Part shown: positions 17,667 through 27,396 of the stretch, one piece after another
Position numbering within the stretch: position 1 is the stretch's first letter
Layout: every line of letters begins with the position of its first letter
Assembly (NCBI GenBank): GCA_017934545.1
Contig: JAGBJI010000002.1
Location: 62,001-126,000, forward strand
DNA length: 64,000 nt
Direction of reading: 5' to 3'
Origin: Bacteroidales bacterium
GTDB lineage: Bacteria; Bacteroidota; Bacteroidia; Bacteroidales; P3
Program-made: the position numbers and the translations under genes
The notes under the pieces: model-generated
The model's database searches: none
Told to the model about the DNA's origin: nothing
What the model saw: the letters and a program-made list of their open reading frames with translations, nothing else

Positions 17667-20489
17667 ATGAAACAACTTGAATATATAGAAATCTACGGTG
17701 CCAAGGCACACAATTTACAAAACATTAGCCTGAAGATTCCCCGCAACAGTTTGGTGACAATAACGGGATTGAGCGGCTGCGGAAAATCTTCGCTTGCTTT
17801 TGATACCATATACGCCGAAGGACAGAGAAGATACCTTGAAACCTTTTCTGCATATATCCGCAATTATATAGGAGGCATGGAACGGCCGAGCGTTGACAAG
17901 ATAACGGGATTGTCGCCCGTGATAGCCATTGAGCAGAAATCAACCAACAAAAACCCGCGTTCAACCGTCGGAACGGTTACTGAGGTTTACGATTTGCTGC
18001 GTTTGCTTTACGCAAGGGTTGCCGACGCATATTCAATCAACACTGGCGAAAAGATGGTTCGCTATACGGAGAGTCAGATATTGGAAAAAATCTTTGAACA
18101 ATATACAGACAATACCATAACTATACTTGCCCCTTTGGTAAGGGGAAGAAAAGGCCATTACCGCGAACTCTTTGCCCAAGTGGCACGCAAAGGCTTTACC
18201 AAGGTGCGTGTTGACGGCGTTACGGAAGAAATATCCGTGGGAATGAAACTTGACAGGTATAAAATACACGATATAGAGATAGTGATAGATACCGTAAAGG
18301 TCAACGCAGACAATGAAAACCGGTTGAAGCGTTCGGTAAACACTGCATTCGTTCAGGGTAAAAACAACATAATGATTGAATATGACGGTCAGGTAAAGTA
18401 TTATTCAAAAAATCTTATGTGTCCTACTACGGGTATATCCTATCCCGACCCCGAACCGAATACCTTTTCGTTCAATTCGCCTTACGGTGCATGCAAACAC
18501 TGCGGCGGTTTGGGCGAGATAACCGAGGTGGATACCGACAAATTAATACCCGATAAATCCAAGTCGGTGTCACAAGGCGGAATCGTTGCGGTGAGTACCG
18601 ACAAAAATTCTTGGATTTACAAGACGATAGGAGCCATATTGAAAAAACACGGTGCGTCTTTGACTACGCCTTTGGGCGAAGTACCGCAGCAGGCGTTGGA
18701 CGAAATCCTTTACGGCAGCGATACGTCGGCCGAAGAAGACATAATAAAAGATTACGAACTGTCCGTGTATTCGCAGGAACACTATCGGGGCTTGGTAAAC
18801 ATAATAAGGGAACAGATAGGTGAGGACGCAATGCCGAGCATTCAGAAATGGGCAAGCGGATTCTTCACCCAAAAGAAATGTCCTGCGTGTAAAGGGAAAC
18901 GTCTTAAGGAAGAAAGCCTGTGCTTCCGCATAGATGATAAAGACATTTCCGATTTGGCTGCAATGGATATAAGAAATTTGGCTTTGTGGTGCGAAGGTTT
19001 GCCCGATATATTGGACAACCGCCGCTATACGATAGCAAAAGAAATAATCAGAGAGTTAAAAACCAAGATTTCTTTTCTGACCGACGTAGGTTTGGGCTAC
19101 CTTTCGCTGAACCAAAAAACCGCTTCGCTTTCGGGAGGCGAAGCCCAAAGAATACGTTTAGCCACACAGATAGGTTCGGAGTTGGTTAACGTGTTGTATA
19201 TACTGGACGAACCGTCAATAGGACTGCATCAAAAAGACAACATACGGCTGATAAATTCGTTGAAAAAACTCCGTGACAAAGGCAACAGCGTAATCGTTGT
19301 GGAACATGATAAAGATATGATGCTAAACAGCGACTTTATCATAGACATGGGTCCCGGTGCGGGCGTCAACGGCGGAAAAATCGTAGCCATAGGCTCGGCC
19401 AAAGAGTTGCTTTCACAACACAGCATAACATGCGATTATCTTACGGGCGTAAGACGGATAGTCATACCCGAGAAAAGACGCACCCTTACGGACAAATTCC
19501 TTTGTATGTACGGAGCAAGCGGAAACAATCTGAAAAACGTTGACGTCAAAATACCCGTTGGGGTGTTTACCTGCGTGACAGGTGTATCGGGCAGCGGCAA
19601 AAGCTCGCTTATCAACGACACTTTGCACCCTGTGCTGTCCAATCATTTTTACAGGAGCGACAAAAAAGCTTTGCCTTATTCGCATATAGAAGGTTTGGAA
19701 AACTTTGATAAAGTTATTGAGATAGACCAATCGCCTATAGGACGCACACCGCGAAGCAATCCTGCAACATATATAGGTGTGTTTGACGATATACGGGATT
19801 TGTTCACCCAATTGCCGATGGCAAAGATAAGGGGCTACAAACCGGGACGGTTTTCATTCAATGTCAAAGGCGGACGGTGCGATACGTGTTTGGGAGCTGG
19901 AGTTCAGACCTTGCAGATGAATTTTCTGCCCGACGTTTACGTAACCTGCGACGATTGTCACGGCAAACGCTACAACAGGGAAACGCTTGAAGTGCGTTAC
20001 AAAGGCAAATCCATCAACGATATTCTCAATATGCCGTTTTCCGAAGCCGTCGTATTTTTTGAAAACTTCCCTAAAATAGTCCAAAAACTGTCCATAGTCA
20101 ATCAAGTGGGCTTGGGATACATCACTTTGGGTCAACCTTCCACAACACTTTCGGGAGGTGAAGCACAGAGAATAAAACTTGCCACCGAACTTGCAAGAAA
20201 AGATACGGGTAAAACCCTTTATATCTTGGACGAACCTACAACGGGGCTGCACTTTGAGGACATAAGGATATTGCTTAACGTATTGCAGCAACTTGTGGAC
20301 AAGGGCAATACGATGGTTGTTATTGAACACAATTTGGACGTTATAAAAGTTGCCGATTGGTTGATAGATATGGGTGACAAATCGGGTGGCGAAGGCGGAC
20401 GTATAGCCTTTACCGGAACGCCCGAACAGGCGGTTAAAGACAAAAACAACTCCATCGGCGTGTTCCTTAAAGACGAATTAAAGAAATAA
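17667..20489 (+). CDS. uvrA: Excinuclease ABC subunit A
   Basis: UvrA is the damage-recognition ATPase of nucleotide excision repair. It has 940 residues, full length. Two ABC modules show Walker A GLSGCGKSS (34-42) and GVSGSGKSS (about 637), and LSGGEAQRI occurs twice. Zinc-binding clusters CPACKGKRL and CDTCLG...CDDCHG are intact. Nothing is unusual. It follows the transglycosylase by 2 bp and precedes a phosphatase gene by 15 bp. Confidence 0.97.
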   Translation: MKQLEYIEIYGAKAHNLQNISLKIPRNSLVTITGLSGCGKSSLAFDTIYAEGQRRYLETFSAYIRNYIGGMERPSVDKITGLSPVIAIEQKSTNKNPRSTVGTVTEVYDLLRLLYARVADAYSINTGEKMVRYTESQILEKIFEQYTDNTITILAPLVRGRKGHYRELFAQVARKGFTKVRVDGVTEEISVGMKLDRYKIHDIEIVIDTVKVNADNENRLKRSVNTAFVQGKNNIMIEYDGQVKYYSKNLMCPTTGISYPDPEPNTFSFNSPYGACKHCGGLGEITEVDTDKLIPDKSKSVSQGGIVAVSTDKNSWIYKTIGAILKKHGASLTTPLGEVPQQALDEILYGSDTSAEEDIIKDYELSVYSQEHYRGLVNIIREQIGEDAMPSIQKWASGFFTQKKCPACKGKRLKEESLCFRIDDKDISDLAAMDIRNLALWCEGLPDILDNRRYTIAKEIIRELKTKISFLTDVGLGYLSLNQKTASLSGGEAQRIRLATQIGSELVNVLYILDEPSIGLHQKDNIRLINSLKKLRDKGNSVIVVEHDKDMMLNSDFIIDMGPGAGVNGGKIVAIGSAKELLSQHSITCDYLTGVRRIVIPEKRRTLTDKFLCMYGASGNNLKNVDVKIPVGVFTCVTGVSGSGKSSLINDTLHPVLSNHFYRSDKKALPYSHIEGLENFDKVIEIDQSPIGRTPRSNPATYIGVFDDIRDLFTQLPMAKIRGYKPGRFSFNVKGGRCDTCLGAGVQTLQMNFLPDVYVTCDDCHGKRYNRETLEVRYKGKSINDILNMPFSEAVVFFENFPKIVQKLSIVNQVGLGYITLGQPSTTLSGGEAQRIKLATELARKDTGKTLYILDEPTTGLHFEDIRILLNVLQQLVDKGNTMVVIEHNLDVIKVADWLIDMGDKSGGEGGRIAFTGTPEQAVKDKNNSIGVFLKDELKK

Positions 20490-20504
20490 AAACTTTTCCG
20501 GGTT

Positions 20505-20990
20505 ATGGATTTGTTCAACAAAACTTCGTTATTGTTCGTTTGCTTGGGCAACATATGCCGCTCTCCCGCAGCGGAGGGTATATTGAAACATATACTTAAA
20601 CAAAACAATGCAGAGGACAGGGTTTTGGTGGATTCGGCAGGTATAGGCGGTTGGCATACAGGGCAGTTGCCCGACAGAAGAATGATTGCCTGCGGACGCA
20701 AAAACGGGTATGAGTTCAACTCAAGGGCAAGAAAACTTTCGCCCAAGGACTTTGAGCGGTTTGATTATATAATAGTAATGGACGAAGACAACTACGCCGA
20801 CGCCCTGAACATATGCCCCGAAAAAGCATACAGGAAAAAGATTCATAAAATCAGCGAATATTTTAACGTTTATTCTTCGTATGACAAAGTTCCGGACCCG
20901 TATTACGGAGATGAAGATGATTTTCAAACTGCGGTAAACCTTTTGCAAGACGCCTGCACGGCCATTGTCGAAGAACTTTTGAAAAAATAA
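20505..20990 (+). CDS. Low-molecular-weight protein-tyrosine phosphatase
   Basis: A 161-residue LMW phosphatase. The P-loop VCLGNICRSP (Cys13 to Arg19, CX5R) and the general-acid segment VPDPYYGDEDDF are intact. It dephosphorylates phosphotyrosine in proteins; in Gram-negatives members often pair with capsule tyrosine kinases, but none is next to it here. It ends the transglycosylase-uvrA transcript, with array P4 immediately downstream. Confidence 0.92.
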   Translation: MDLFNKTSLLFVCLGNICRSPAAEGILKHILKQNNAEDRVLVDSAGIGGWHTGQLPDRRMIACGRKNGYEFNSRARKLSPKDFERFDYIIVMDEDNYADALNICPEKAYRKKIHKISEYFNVYSSYDKVPDPYYGDEDDFQTAVNLLQDACTAIVEELLKK

Positions 20991-21039
20991 TCCGGTAAAA
21001 CCCCGTCACGGCAGTCTGTGTAAAGCATTTAAAATATTG

Positions 21040-21158
21040 TTTTCTGAATCCGCAGAAAAAAAACATATGTTTTTGAAAGAAAAAACATATGTTTTTTGAT
21101 TAAAATTCATATGTTTTTTTACAAAAATACATATGTTTTTTATTTTTGTTTTCTGAAT
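21040..21158. repeat. Periodic dyad array P4 (CATATG type, 6 units)
   Basis: CATATG starts at 21064, 21086, 21108 and 21130, 22 bp apart, flanked in register by TTTTCTGAAT units (centres about 21045 and 21154). The centre GATTAAAATT between units 2 and 3 is shared with the copies at 16437 (inverted) and 58051. It lies between the phosphatase and smpB. Confidence 0.85.
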
Positions 21159-21216
21159 TAAAAATTTTCTTTTGCAAAAACATGCAGATGAAAAATGTGA
21201 ATATAATCTGAAAGTG

Positions 21217-21248
21217 TTGATGTAATTGAAAAAAAAATTGTACTTTTG
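21217..21248 (+). promoter_or_regulatory. Promoter of smpB
   Basis: TTG (21217-21219) and TACTTTTG (21241-21248) are 21 bp apart; the ATG is at 21259, giving a very short leader. Confidence 0.7.
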
Positions 21249-21258
21249 CACGTAAAAT

Positions 21259-21720
21259 ATGAAACCGACGGAACAACATATAGTTGAGATAAAAAACAAA
21301 AAGGCTCCGTTTCTGTATTTTTTGATGCAGGAATATACGGCGGGCATTGTGCTTTGCGGCAGTGAGATAAAGAGTATACGTGCAGGCAAAGCCAATCTGT
21401 CAGATGCGTGGTGTTCGTTTATAAACGGCGAACTGTGGGTCAATCAAATGCATATTGCGGAGTACAGATTTTCGTCTTACGGTAAATTTAACGCCAAACG
21501 CGACAGAAAACTGTTGTTGAACAAAAAAGAACTCCGCAAGTTAGAGGCTAAAAGCAAGGAAAAAGGTTACACCGTTGTGCCTGTGATGTTGTTTATAGAC
21601 CAAAGAGGTTACGCCAAACTGCAAATAGCCTTGGCAAAGGGTAAACACGCTTACGACAAACGCGACAGCATAAAAGCCAAAGACGTTAAACGGGATATGG
21701 AAAGACAGTTGTACAGATAA
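21259..21720 (+). CDS. smpB: SsrA-binding protein SmpB
   Basis: SmpB binds tmRNA and brings it to stalled ribosomes in trans-translation. Length is 153 residues, with [38 protein letters not shown] in substance, and the basic C-terminal tail [16 protein letters not shown]. No ssrA (tmRNA) gene is visible in this window. A promoter lies just upstream; the next gene follows by 17 bp. Confidence 0.96.
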   Translation: MKPTEQHIVEIKNKKAPFLYFLMQEYTAGIVLCGSEIKSIRAGKANLSDAWCSFINGELWVNQMHIAEYRFSSYGKFNAKRDRKLLLNKKELRKLEAKSKEKGYTVVPVMLFIDQRGYAKLQIALAKGKHAYDKRDSIKAKDVKRDMERQLYR

Positions 21721-21737
21721 TAATTATAAAGAAAAAT

Positions 21738-23705
21738 ATGAAAAAATCTGTTTTGCTTTTAATGGTTTTAATATTGTCAACGGTATCATATGCACAGCAG
21801 TATGTGATGACCTCTGACGGATATTTGATAAACGGAAAAATCAAAAAAGGGGAGGGATATGTCACCTTGCGTACGTATTTGCGTGACGGTAACGAGTTGT
21901 TGGATTCCGTAGTTATGGACAAAAAAGGCGGTTTTGTCTTCCGCGGATACACCGAAGAGGCGGTTGCAGCCTTGTTGACGGTCAACGGAATGAAACAATA
22001 CCGTATTTATTTGGAGCCGTCAATGAACATGGAGTTGACAATCAACACCAAGAAAAAGAAAGAAATTGAATTTAAAAACGCTCCTTTGACGGATAAATGG
22101 TATTCGGTGGTAAACCCCGAGGGCAAAGAGGATTATCAGGTCTATCTGTCAAGGTTGGAAAATTGGGCGGTGAACAACCCCGAGCATATATTCTCGCCCG
22201 ACATAATGGCAACCTATCTTTCGCATTATTGGGATTACGACATGTTGCAAAAACATCTGAACGTACTGAAAGGACAAGCCGTTAATACTTACCATTACAG
22301 ACATTTGCGTGAAAGGGAAGAAGGCTTGGAAAAAATAGCTTCTGGCAAAAATACGCCGAACATAGCAATGCGTGACGTGAAAGGCAACAATGTTTCGCTG
22401 AATGCTTTTTTACGCGGCAAGAAATATGTTTTGATTAATTTTTGGGCTACATGGAGTGAGAAAAGCAAGGAGATAGTTCCCAATCTGAAAGCGTTGTATT
22501 CGGAGTATAACACCAAAGGTTTTGATATTTACGGGGTAAGTTTGGACAAGAACGAAAACGATTTCCGCTGGTTCGCCAAACAGGAAAATATTCCGTGGAC
22601 CAACGTTACGGATTTGCAGATGTGGGAGTCCAAAACGGTTAAAGACTATATGGTAAAGTCCATCCCGGACAATGTTCTTGTGGACACAAAAGGCAAAATA
22701 GTGGCAAGAAACCTTTCCGTTGACCAACTGAAAGAAAAATTGGCGGAACTGTTGGATTACGAGGGCTACATGATAACGGGAAACATACGCGGAATAACCG
22801 AAGGTACGGTTAAATTAGACCTTTTGCTTGAAGGCGGAAAGCGGGAAACATATACTTCAAGGATAAACAACGGTAATTTCTCTTTTGAAGGCTCGGTTGA
22901 CAAGGTGTGTATGGCTATGTTGGATTTTCCCGTTAAGGACGGACAGATTTCTTTTTTCATGGCAAACGATAGAATCAGCGTAACGGGCGACAAGCGTCAG
23001 TTTGAAAAAGTTTCAATTAAGGGTTCTCCGTCGCAGGACGAGTTTGCGGGCATTGCATCTTCGTGCAACAGAAAGAACAATCCTATGCAGTGCTTGATGG
23101 ATTATGTAAACGCAAATCCTACTTCGGTGTATTCTCCTTTTATAGTCAGCAATTATTTGTATCCGTACTTAAACGACGAAGACCGCAAACAGGTTGTAAA
23201 CTCGCTTGACGGCAAAGCCAAACAGATGTTTCAGTATACATTGCTCACAGACCAACTTCAACAGGAAGAAAACAAGAAAGATTTGCTGTCGGACAAAGCA
23301 AAAGATTTTACACTTTCGGATTTGAACGGCAAGGAAGTGAACCTTTATCAGAATATAATGTTCAACGATTACACTCTGGTAGTGTTCTGGGCTTCTTGGG
23401 ACAATATCTCCCGCAACAGAAACATGGATTATCTGCGTTTGTACAACTCTTATGCAAAGAAAAACAAGTTTGACATCATTTCGGTGTCGTTGGACGACAG
23501 CAAATTGCAATGGGAGTCGGCTGTAAAGCAGGACGGTATCAACAAATGGACAAACGTATCGGATTTAAAGCGGTGGTCAAGCGACGTAGTCCGCTTGTAC
23601 AATTTGCAATCCATACCTGCGAACATGCTTTTGGACAAACAAGGCAATATATTGGGCAGAAACCTGTCCGTAGACGGAATATTGCAATTTATAATTAACA
23701 AATAA
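21738..23705 (+). CDS. Tandem DUF4369-thioredoxin-fold protein lacking CXXC
   Basis: A 655-residue secreted protein with a signal peptide (about 1-19, ending VSYAQQ). It is an internal duplication: an N-terminal DUF4369-like beta domain, a TlpA/AhpC-like thioredoxin fold (about 195-335), then a second beta domain (about 340-440) and a second thioredoxin fold (about 515-650). Where TlpA proteins have WCxxC, the first copy has NFWATWSEKSK and the second VFWASWDNISR, so neither can do thiol exchange. Both keep the rest of the fold and end with the same GRNLSVD motif. It probably works as a scaffold or binding protein in the periplasm. It follows smpB by 17 bp. Confidence 0.85.
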   Translation: MKKSVLLLMVLILSTVSYAQQYVMTSDGYLINGKIKKGEGYVTLRTYLRDGNELLDSVVMDKKGGFVFRGYTEEAVAALLTVNGMKQYRIYLEPSMNMELTINTKKKKEIEFKNAPLTDKWYSVVNPEGKEDYQVYLSRLENWAVNNPEHIFSPDIMATYLSHYWDYDMLQKHLNVLKGQAVNTYHYRHLREREEGLEKIASGKNTPNIAMRDVKGNNVSLNAFLRGKKYVLINFWATWSEKSKEIVPNLKALYSEYNTKGFDIYGVSLDKNENDFRWFAKQENIPWTNVTDLQMWESKTVKDYMVKSIPDNVLVDTKGKIVARNLSVDQLKEKLAELLDYEGYMITGNIRGITEGTVKLDLLLEGGKRETYTSRINNGNFSFEGSVDKVCMAMLDFPVKDGQISFFMANDRISVTGDKRQFEKVSIKGSPSQDEFAGIASSCNRKNNPMQCLMDYVNANPTSVYSPFIVSNYLYPYLNDEDRKQVVNSLDGKAKQMFQYTLLTDQLQQEENKKDLLSDKAKDFTLSDLNGKEVNLYQNIMFNDYTLVVFWASWDNISRNRNMDYLRLYNSYAKKNKFDIISVSLDDSKLQWESAVKQDGINKWTNVSDLKRWSSDVVRLYNLQSIPANMLLDKQGNILGRNLSVDGILQFIINK

Positions 23706-23729
23706 AAACAATAAAACAACAATTTATTT

Positions 23730-24659
23730 ATGACGGATTCAAAAAATTTGAATTTCAGATTGACTTTGTGGCAGACTATAAGGATATATCTTGCCATTGC
23801 GTTCGGTATTTCGCTTTATGTAATTGCGTGGACAATATTTCTTATTCCCAATCATATAGTCGGAGGCGGCGTTGTGGGTTTGTCATCGGTGATATACATA
23901 ATCACGGGTTATACAATCCCTGTCGGAGTGTCAAACCTTACCATCAACGCTATCTTATTGTGTTTCGGTGTATACTATTTAGGAAAGAAATTTGCCATAA
24001 GCAACATCTACGGAATCTTAATCACGTCGTTTTGGTTCATGGTTTTCCAAGAGTGGTTGGCAATACAGGATATCCCCGAGTTGATTAAATTGGGCAATGC
24101 AGTAAAAGGCGGATTAGACCCTGCTGTTTGTTCGCTTATAGGCGGCGTTATGTCGGGTATAGGCATAGGAATAGTATTGTCAAACGGCGGATGTTCGGGC
24201 GGAAGCGACGTTATAGCACTGATACTTAACAAATATCACAACGTATCTTTAGGAAGTGTGATAATGGTTGCAGATGCTTTGGTTATATGTTCGTCAATCA
24301 TTATCCCGGGAAATGATTTGACCGAAATAGTTTACGGATTTTTGGTGTTGGCTGCATATACTTTCACCATTGATTACGTAGTTGACGGCCGCAAACAGAC
24401 ATACAAAATACTTATATTCTCAAAAAAGAACGAGGAATTGGCGGATATGATTGGCAATCAGATGCACCGCGGAGTTACATTGTTGAACGGAACGGGTTGG
24501 TACAGCAAACAGGACGTGAAAATACTGATGGTAGTGGTGCACCGTACGGATAAAATAAAACTTATGCACTTTGTCAAATCCGTAGATTCGGAAGCGTTTA
24601 TGACCGTTGAGAAAACCGAAGGAGTGTTCGGTAAAAATTTTGATGCAATTAAGAAATAA
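23730..24659 (+). CDS. YitT family membrane protein with DUF2179
   Basis: A 309-residue YitT protein: five to six membrane segments with VGGGVVGLSSVIYIITGY and GIGIGIVLSNGGCSGGSDV, followed by a C-terminal DUF2179 domain (about 215-309). It is a paralogue of the protein at 15390-16205, which lacks that domain. Substrate is unknown. It overlaps the next gene by 17 bp. Confidence 0.88.
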   Translation: MTDSKNLNFRLTLWQTIRIYLAIAFGISLYVIAWTIFLIPNHIVGGGVVGLSSVIYIITGYTIPVGVSNLTINAILLCFGVYYLGKKFAISNIYGILITSFWFMVFQEWLAIQDIPELIKLGNAVKGGLDPAVCSLIGGVMSGIGIGIVLSNGGCSGGSDVIALILNKYHNVSLGSVIMVADALVICSSIIIPGNDLTEIVYGFLVLAAYTFTIDYVVDGRKQTYKILIFSKKNEELADMIGNQMHRGVTLLNGTGWYSKQDVKILMVVVHRTDKIKLMHFVKSVDSEAFMTVEKTEGVFGKNFDAIKK

Positions 24660-26280
24660 AATACCCGTAAAGTTACTTTCAGTTGCTTTTATGCTCTGCA
24701 TTGTTTTGTCGGCATGCAATTCTGCGGATAAATATGCGGACAAAAAAATATTCAGATATAACGAGAGTGCAGGCATTTCGGGTTTAGACCCTGCGTTTGC
24801 TAAAGACCAAGCGTTGATATGGGCATGTAACCAATTGTATAACGGCTTGGTGCAGTTGGACGGTGATTTGAACACCGTGCCTTGTATTGCTAAATCGTGG
24901 GAGATAAGCCCCGACAGAATGACTTATACTTTCATTCTCCGCGATGATGTCTTTTTTCATGACGACCCCGTGTTTAACGGCAAAAAAAGAAAGGTTACGG
25001 CGGGAGATTTCGTCTATTCGTTCAAACGTGTTACAAACGAAAAGACTGCATCGCCCGGTGCATGGATATTTGAACATATCAAAAAAGACAAAGACGGCTA
25101 TTGTTTCCATGCCCTTAATGATTCTACGCTGGAGATAAGGCTTAAAGAACCGTTCGCACCTTTTTTGGGATTGCTCTCTATGCCTTACGCATGCGTAGTT
25201 CCTAAAGAAGCAACGGAATATTACAAGGAAGATTTCCGTAAACATCCCGTAGGAACGGGAGCATTCAGATTTAAATTTTGGAAAGAGGGAGTTAAATTAG
25301 TTTTGTTGAAGAACGAAAACTATTTTGAGCGGGACAGCAGCGGCAAACGCTTGCCGTATTTGGACGCAATCAACATCTCGTTCATCGTAGATAAACAAAG
25401 TGTATTTTGGGAGTTCATTAAGGGCAACATAGATTTCATTTCCGGCATTGACCCCAATTACAAAGACGAGATATTGACCCGCAGCGGCACTTTGCAACCT
25501 AAATACAAGGATAAGATTAAACTTTTGACCCAACCGTATCTGAATACGGAATATTTAGGATTTTATTTGGGTAACTCGGATGTGAATAATCCGTTGAACA
25601 ATAAGTTGGTACGGCAGGCAATCAACTACGGGTTTGACCGCAAAAAGATGATAAAATATTTGCGTAACAATATAGGTATTGCGGGTACGGAAGGTTTTGT
25701 CCCGCCGTCGCTCTTGGCCGACACCAAACCTGTAACCGGGGGCTATGAATATAACCCTGAAAAAGCACGGCAACTGTTGCAGAAAGCAGGATATTATAAA
25801 AACCGTCCCGTTGTCACCCTTACGGCGACAAGTGCGTATTTGGATTTGTGCAAATACATACAGCAACAACTTATTTTGTTGGATATGAACGTCAAACTTG
25901 AAACAAATCCGCCTGCGGAACTGCGGGAACGGATGGCACAGGGCAAAAGTGAATGGTTCCGTGGTAGTTGGATTGCCGACTATCCCGATGCGGAGAACTA
26001 TCTTTCATTGTTTTATTCGCCCAATGCCGCACCTAAAGGACCTAACTACACGCATTTCAGCAATAAAAACTACGACCGTCTGTACGAACAAAGCATAAGG
26101 GAAACCGACGCAAAGAAAAGAAAAGAATTGTATGTACAGATGAACGATATAATCATACAAGAAGCCCCTGTCGTTGTCTTGTACTACGACCAAGTTTTGC
26201 GGTTTACCCAAAACAATATTCACGGTCTGCAGACCAATGCCATGAATTTGCTTACCTTAAAAGCAGTCAAAAAAGACTGA
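24643..26280 (+). CDS. Oligopeptide ABC transporter substrate-binding lipoprotein
   Basis: A 545-residue family 5 extracellular solute-binding protein (OppA/DppA type). From ATG 24643 the signal peptide ends in the lipobox IVLSAC, so it is a lipoprotein. Family blocks include GLDPAFAKDQALIWACNQLY, KSWEISPDRMTYTFILRDDV in substance and KHPVGTGAFRF. An upstream in-frame ATG at 24607 would place a polar stretch before the signal peptide and is rejected. The permease and ATPase genes of an Opp system are not adjacent. It overlaps the YitT gene by 17 bp. Confidence 0.9.
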   Translation: MQLRNKIPVKLLSVAFMLCIVLSACNSADKYADKKIFRYNESAGISGLDPAFAKDQALIWACNQLYNGLVQLDGDLNTVPCIAKSWEISPDRMTYTFILRDDVFFHDDPVFNGKKRKVTAGDFVYSFKRVTNEKTASPGAWIFEHIKKDKDGYCFHALNDSTLEIRLKEPFAPFLGLLSMPYACVVPKEATEYYKEDFRKHPVGTGAFRFKFWKEGVKLVLLKNENYFERDSSGKRLPYLDAINISFIVDKQSVFWEFIKGNIDFISGIDPNYKDEILTRSGTLQPKYKDKIKLLTQPYLNTEYLGFYLGNSDVNNPLNNKLVRQAINYGFDRKKMIKYLRNNIGIAGTEGFVPPSLLADTKPVTGGYEYNPEKARQLLQKAGYYKNRPVVTLTATSAYLDLCKYIQQQLILLDMNVKLETNPPAELRERMAQGKSEWFRGSWIADYPDAENYLSLFYSPNAAPKGPNYTHFSNKNYDRLYEQSIRETDAKKRKELYVQMNDIIIQEAPVVVLYYDQVLRFTQNNIHGLQTNAMNLLTLKAVKKD

Positions 26281-26360
26281 AAACGCACAAAATTCCTTTC
26301 TTTATATAATCCGTTATTGCCCAATGCCTCTTCGGTGTTGCCTTACGGCACTTTGTTTTT

Positions 26361-26465
26361 GCCCTTTCAGAAAACAATCTTGAAAAAAATAGGTTTTTTC
26401 GGTTAAAAAATGTGGTTTTTTAAGGCAAAAAATGTGATTTTTTTGCAATTACTTTCGCAAGGGGC
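26361..26465. repeat. Periodic dyad array P5 (GCCC-bracketed, 5 units)
   Basis: GCCCTTTCAGAAAA opens the element (centre 26369); units follow at 26391 (AAAATAGGTTTT), 26413 (AAAATGTGGTTTT), 26435 (AAAATGTGATTTT) and a degenerate TTTCGCAAGGGGC close at 26457. Period is about 22 bp. Related to the copies at 39125, 50691 and 63661. The surrounding 26281-26822 has no credible gene. Confidence 0.75.
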
Positions 26466-26822
26466 AAAAACAATACGCTATAGGGCAACGGCAAAATTGC
26501 TTAAAGCGGTAATTTTTTGCCTTAAGACAATACGCAATGCGGATTACAATTTTTTATATGCTGAAAAGAATTTTTGCGTTTTACACTGTTTGCTTACAAA
26601 AGATGTATCGGCGGCATTTGATTGAATAATTGCGTTTTTTATAATGTTAAAAATTATGGCAGAATATGAATGATGAATAAAGATTTTGTGATGGTGTTTT
26701 ATTCAATTTATCATAAAATTTATCAGAATATTTTGCGGGTATTGATAAAATTTGTAATTTCGCAAAACGAAAAGATAATCTGATGGTTACGGCTGAATTT
26801 TTAGAAATAGACAAGACGCACT

Positions 26823-27245
26823 ATGGAAACAAAAAATAAAAGAGTTGTGCCTTTTATGGCAGTACACCCGGGCGGAATTATTGCAGACGAGATTGAATCC
26901 AGAGGAATCAAGCAAAAAGAACTTGCTGAAATGATGGGTATTGCCCAAAGTAATTTATCCGCAATCATACACGGAAAGCGGGATATAAACAAAGACGTTG
27001 CCGCAAAGTTGGAAAAGGCACTGGGTATTGAGGCTGAATTTTGGACAGGGTTGCAATCGTTGTATTATGAAGACGTGCAATTAATCAAAGAACGGGAACA
27101 ATCGGCAAAAAAAGCGAAAGAGCCAGCCGTTATAACTCTGTCCGAAATAGTAAAACTGCAAAAGCAGGTGGAGAGTATGAACAATACTTTAACGGCATTT
27201 ATTTCCCAAGTTCAGAAACAGAACAACATAGTTTTAAAAAGATAA
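26823..27245 (+). CDS. higA: HigA-family antitoxin, orphan
   Basis: A 140-residue XRE-type antitoxin. VHPGGIIADEIESRG, the helix-turn-helix KQKELAEMMGIAQSNLSAI and the HGKRDINKDVAAKLEKALG then EFWTGLQSLYYE segment are the HigA signature. A C-terminal coiled tail (about 95-140) is extra. HigA neutralises and co-represses the HigB mRNA interferase, which is normally encoded directly upstream. Here no HigB-sized frame exists on either side; upstream is only array P5 and A/T-rich DNA. A TAATTTCG sequence near 26755 could be a weak -7 box. Confidence 0.85.
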   Translation: METKNKRVVPFMAVHPGGIIADEIESRGIKQKELAEMMGIAQSNLSAIIHGKRDINKDVAAKLEKALGIEAEFWTGLQSLYYEDVQLIKEREQSAKKAKEPAVITLSEIVKLQKQVESMNNTLTAFISQVQKQNNIVLKR

Positions 27246-27361
27246 TCTTACTTGTTTGTTTTCATAAAAAAGTAAAAACAATACGGCGTAGGATAAATGT
27301 AAATTCTGCGTTGACAAATTCCTTTCATTCTTTAAATACAGGCAAATTCAGACTTTAATCT

Positions 27362-27392
27362 TTTGCCATCTTAAAAAACTTTCGTATTTTTG
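27362..27392 (+). promoter_or_regulatory. Strong promoter of the structured RNA
   Basis: TTTG (27362-27365) and TATTTTTG (27385-27392) are 19 bp apart, a full match to the Bacteroidota consensus. The first hairpin of the RNA begins 7 bp after the box, where transcription should start. Confidence 0.8.
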
Positions 27393-27396
27393 CAAT

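Noticed and set aside
26410-26625. Open frame of 71 codons after the peptide-binding protein
   Set aside because: It begins in array P5 and encodes a low-complexity translation of the repeat; no start signal and no family resemblance.
26783-26839. Short frame before higA as a HigB remnant
   Set aside because: Only 18 codons with no similarity to HigB motifs; it overlaps the higA start by chance.
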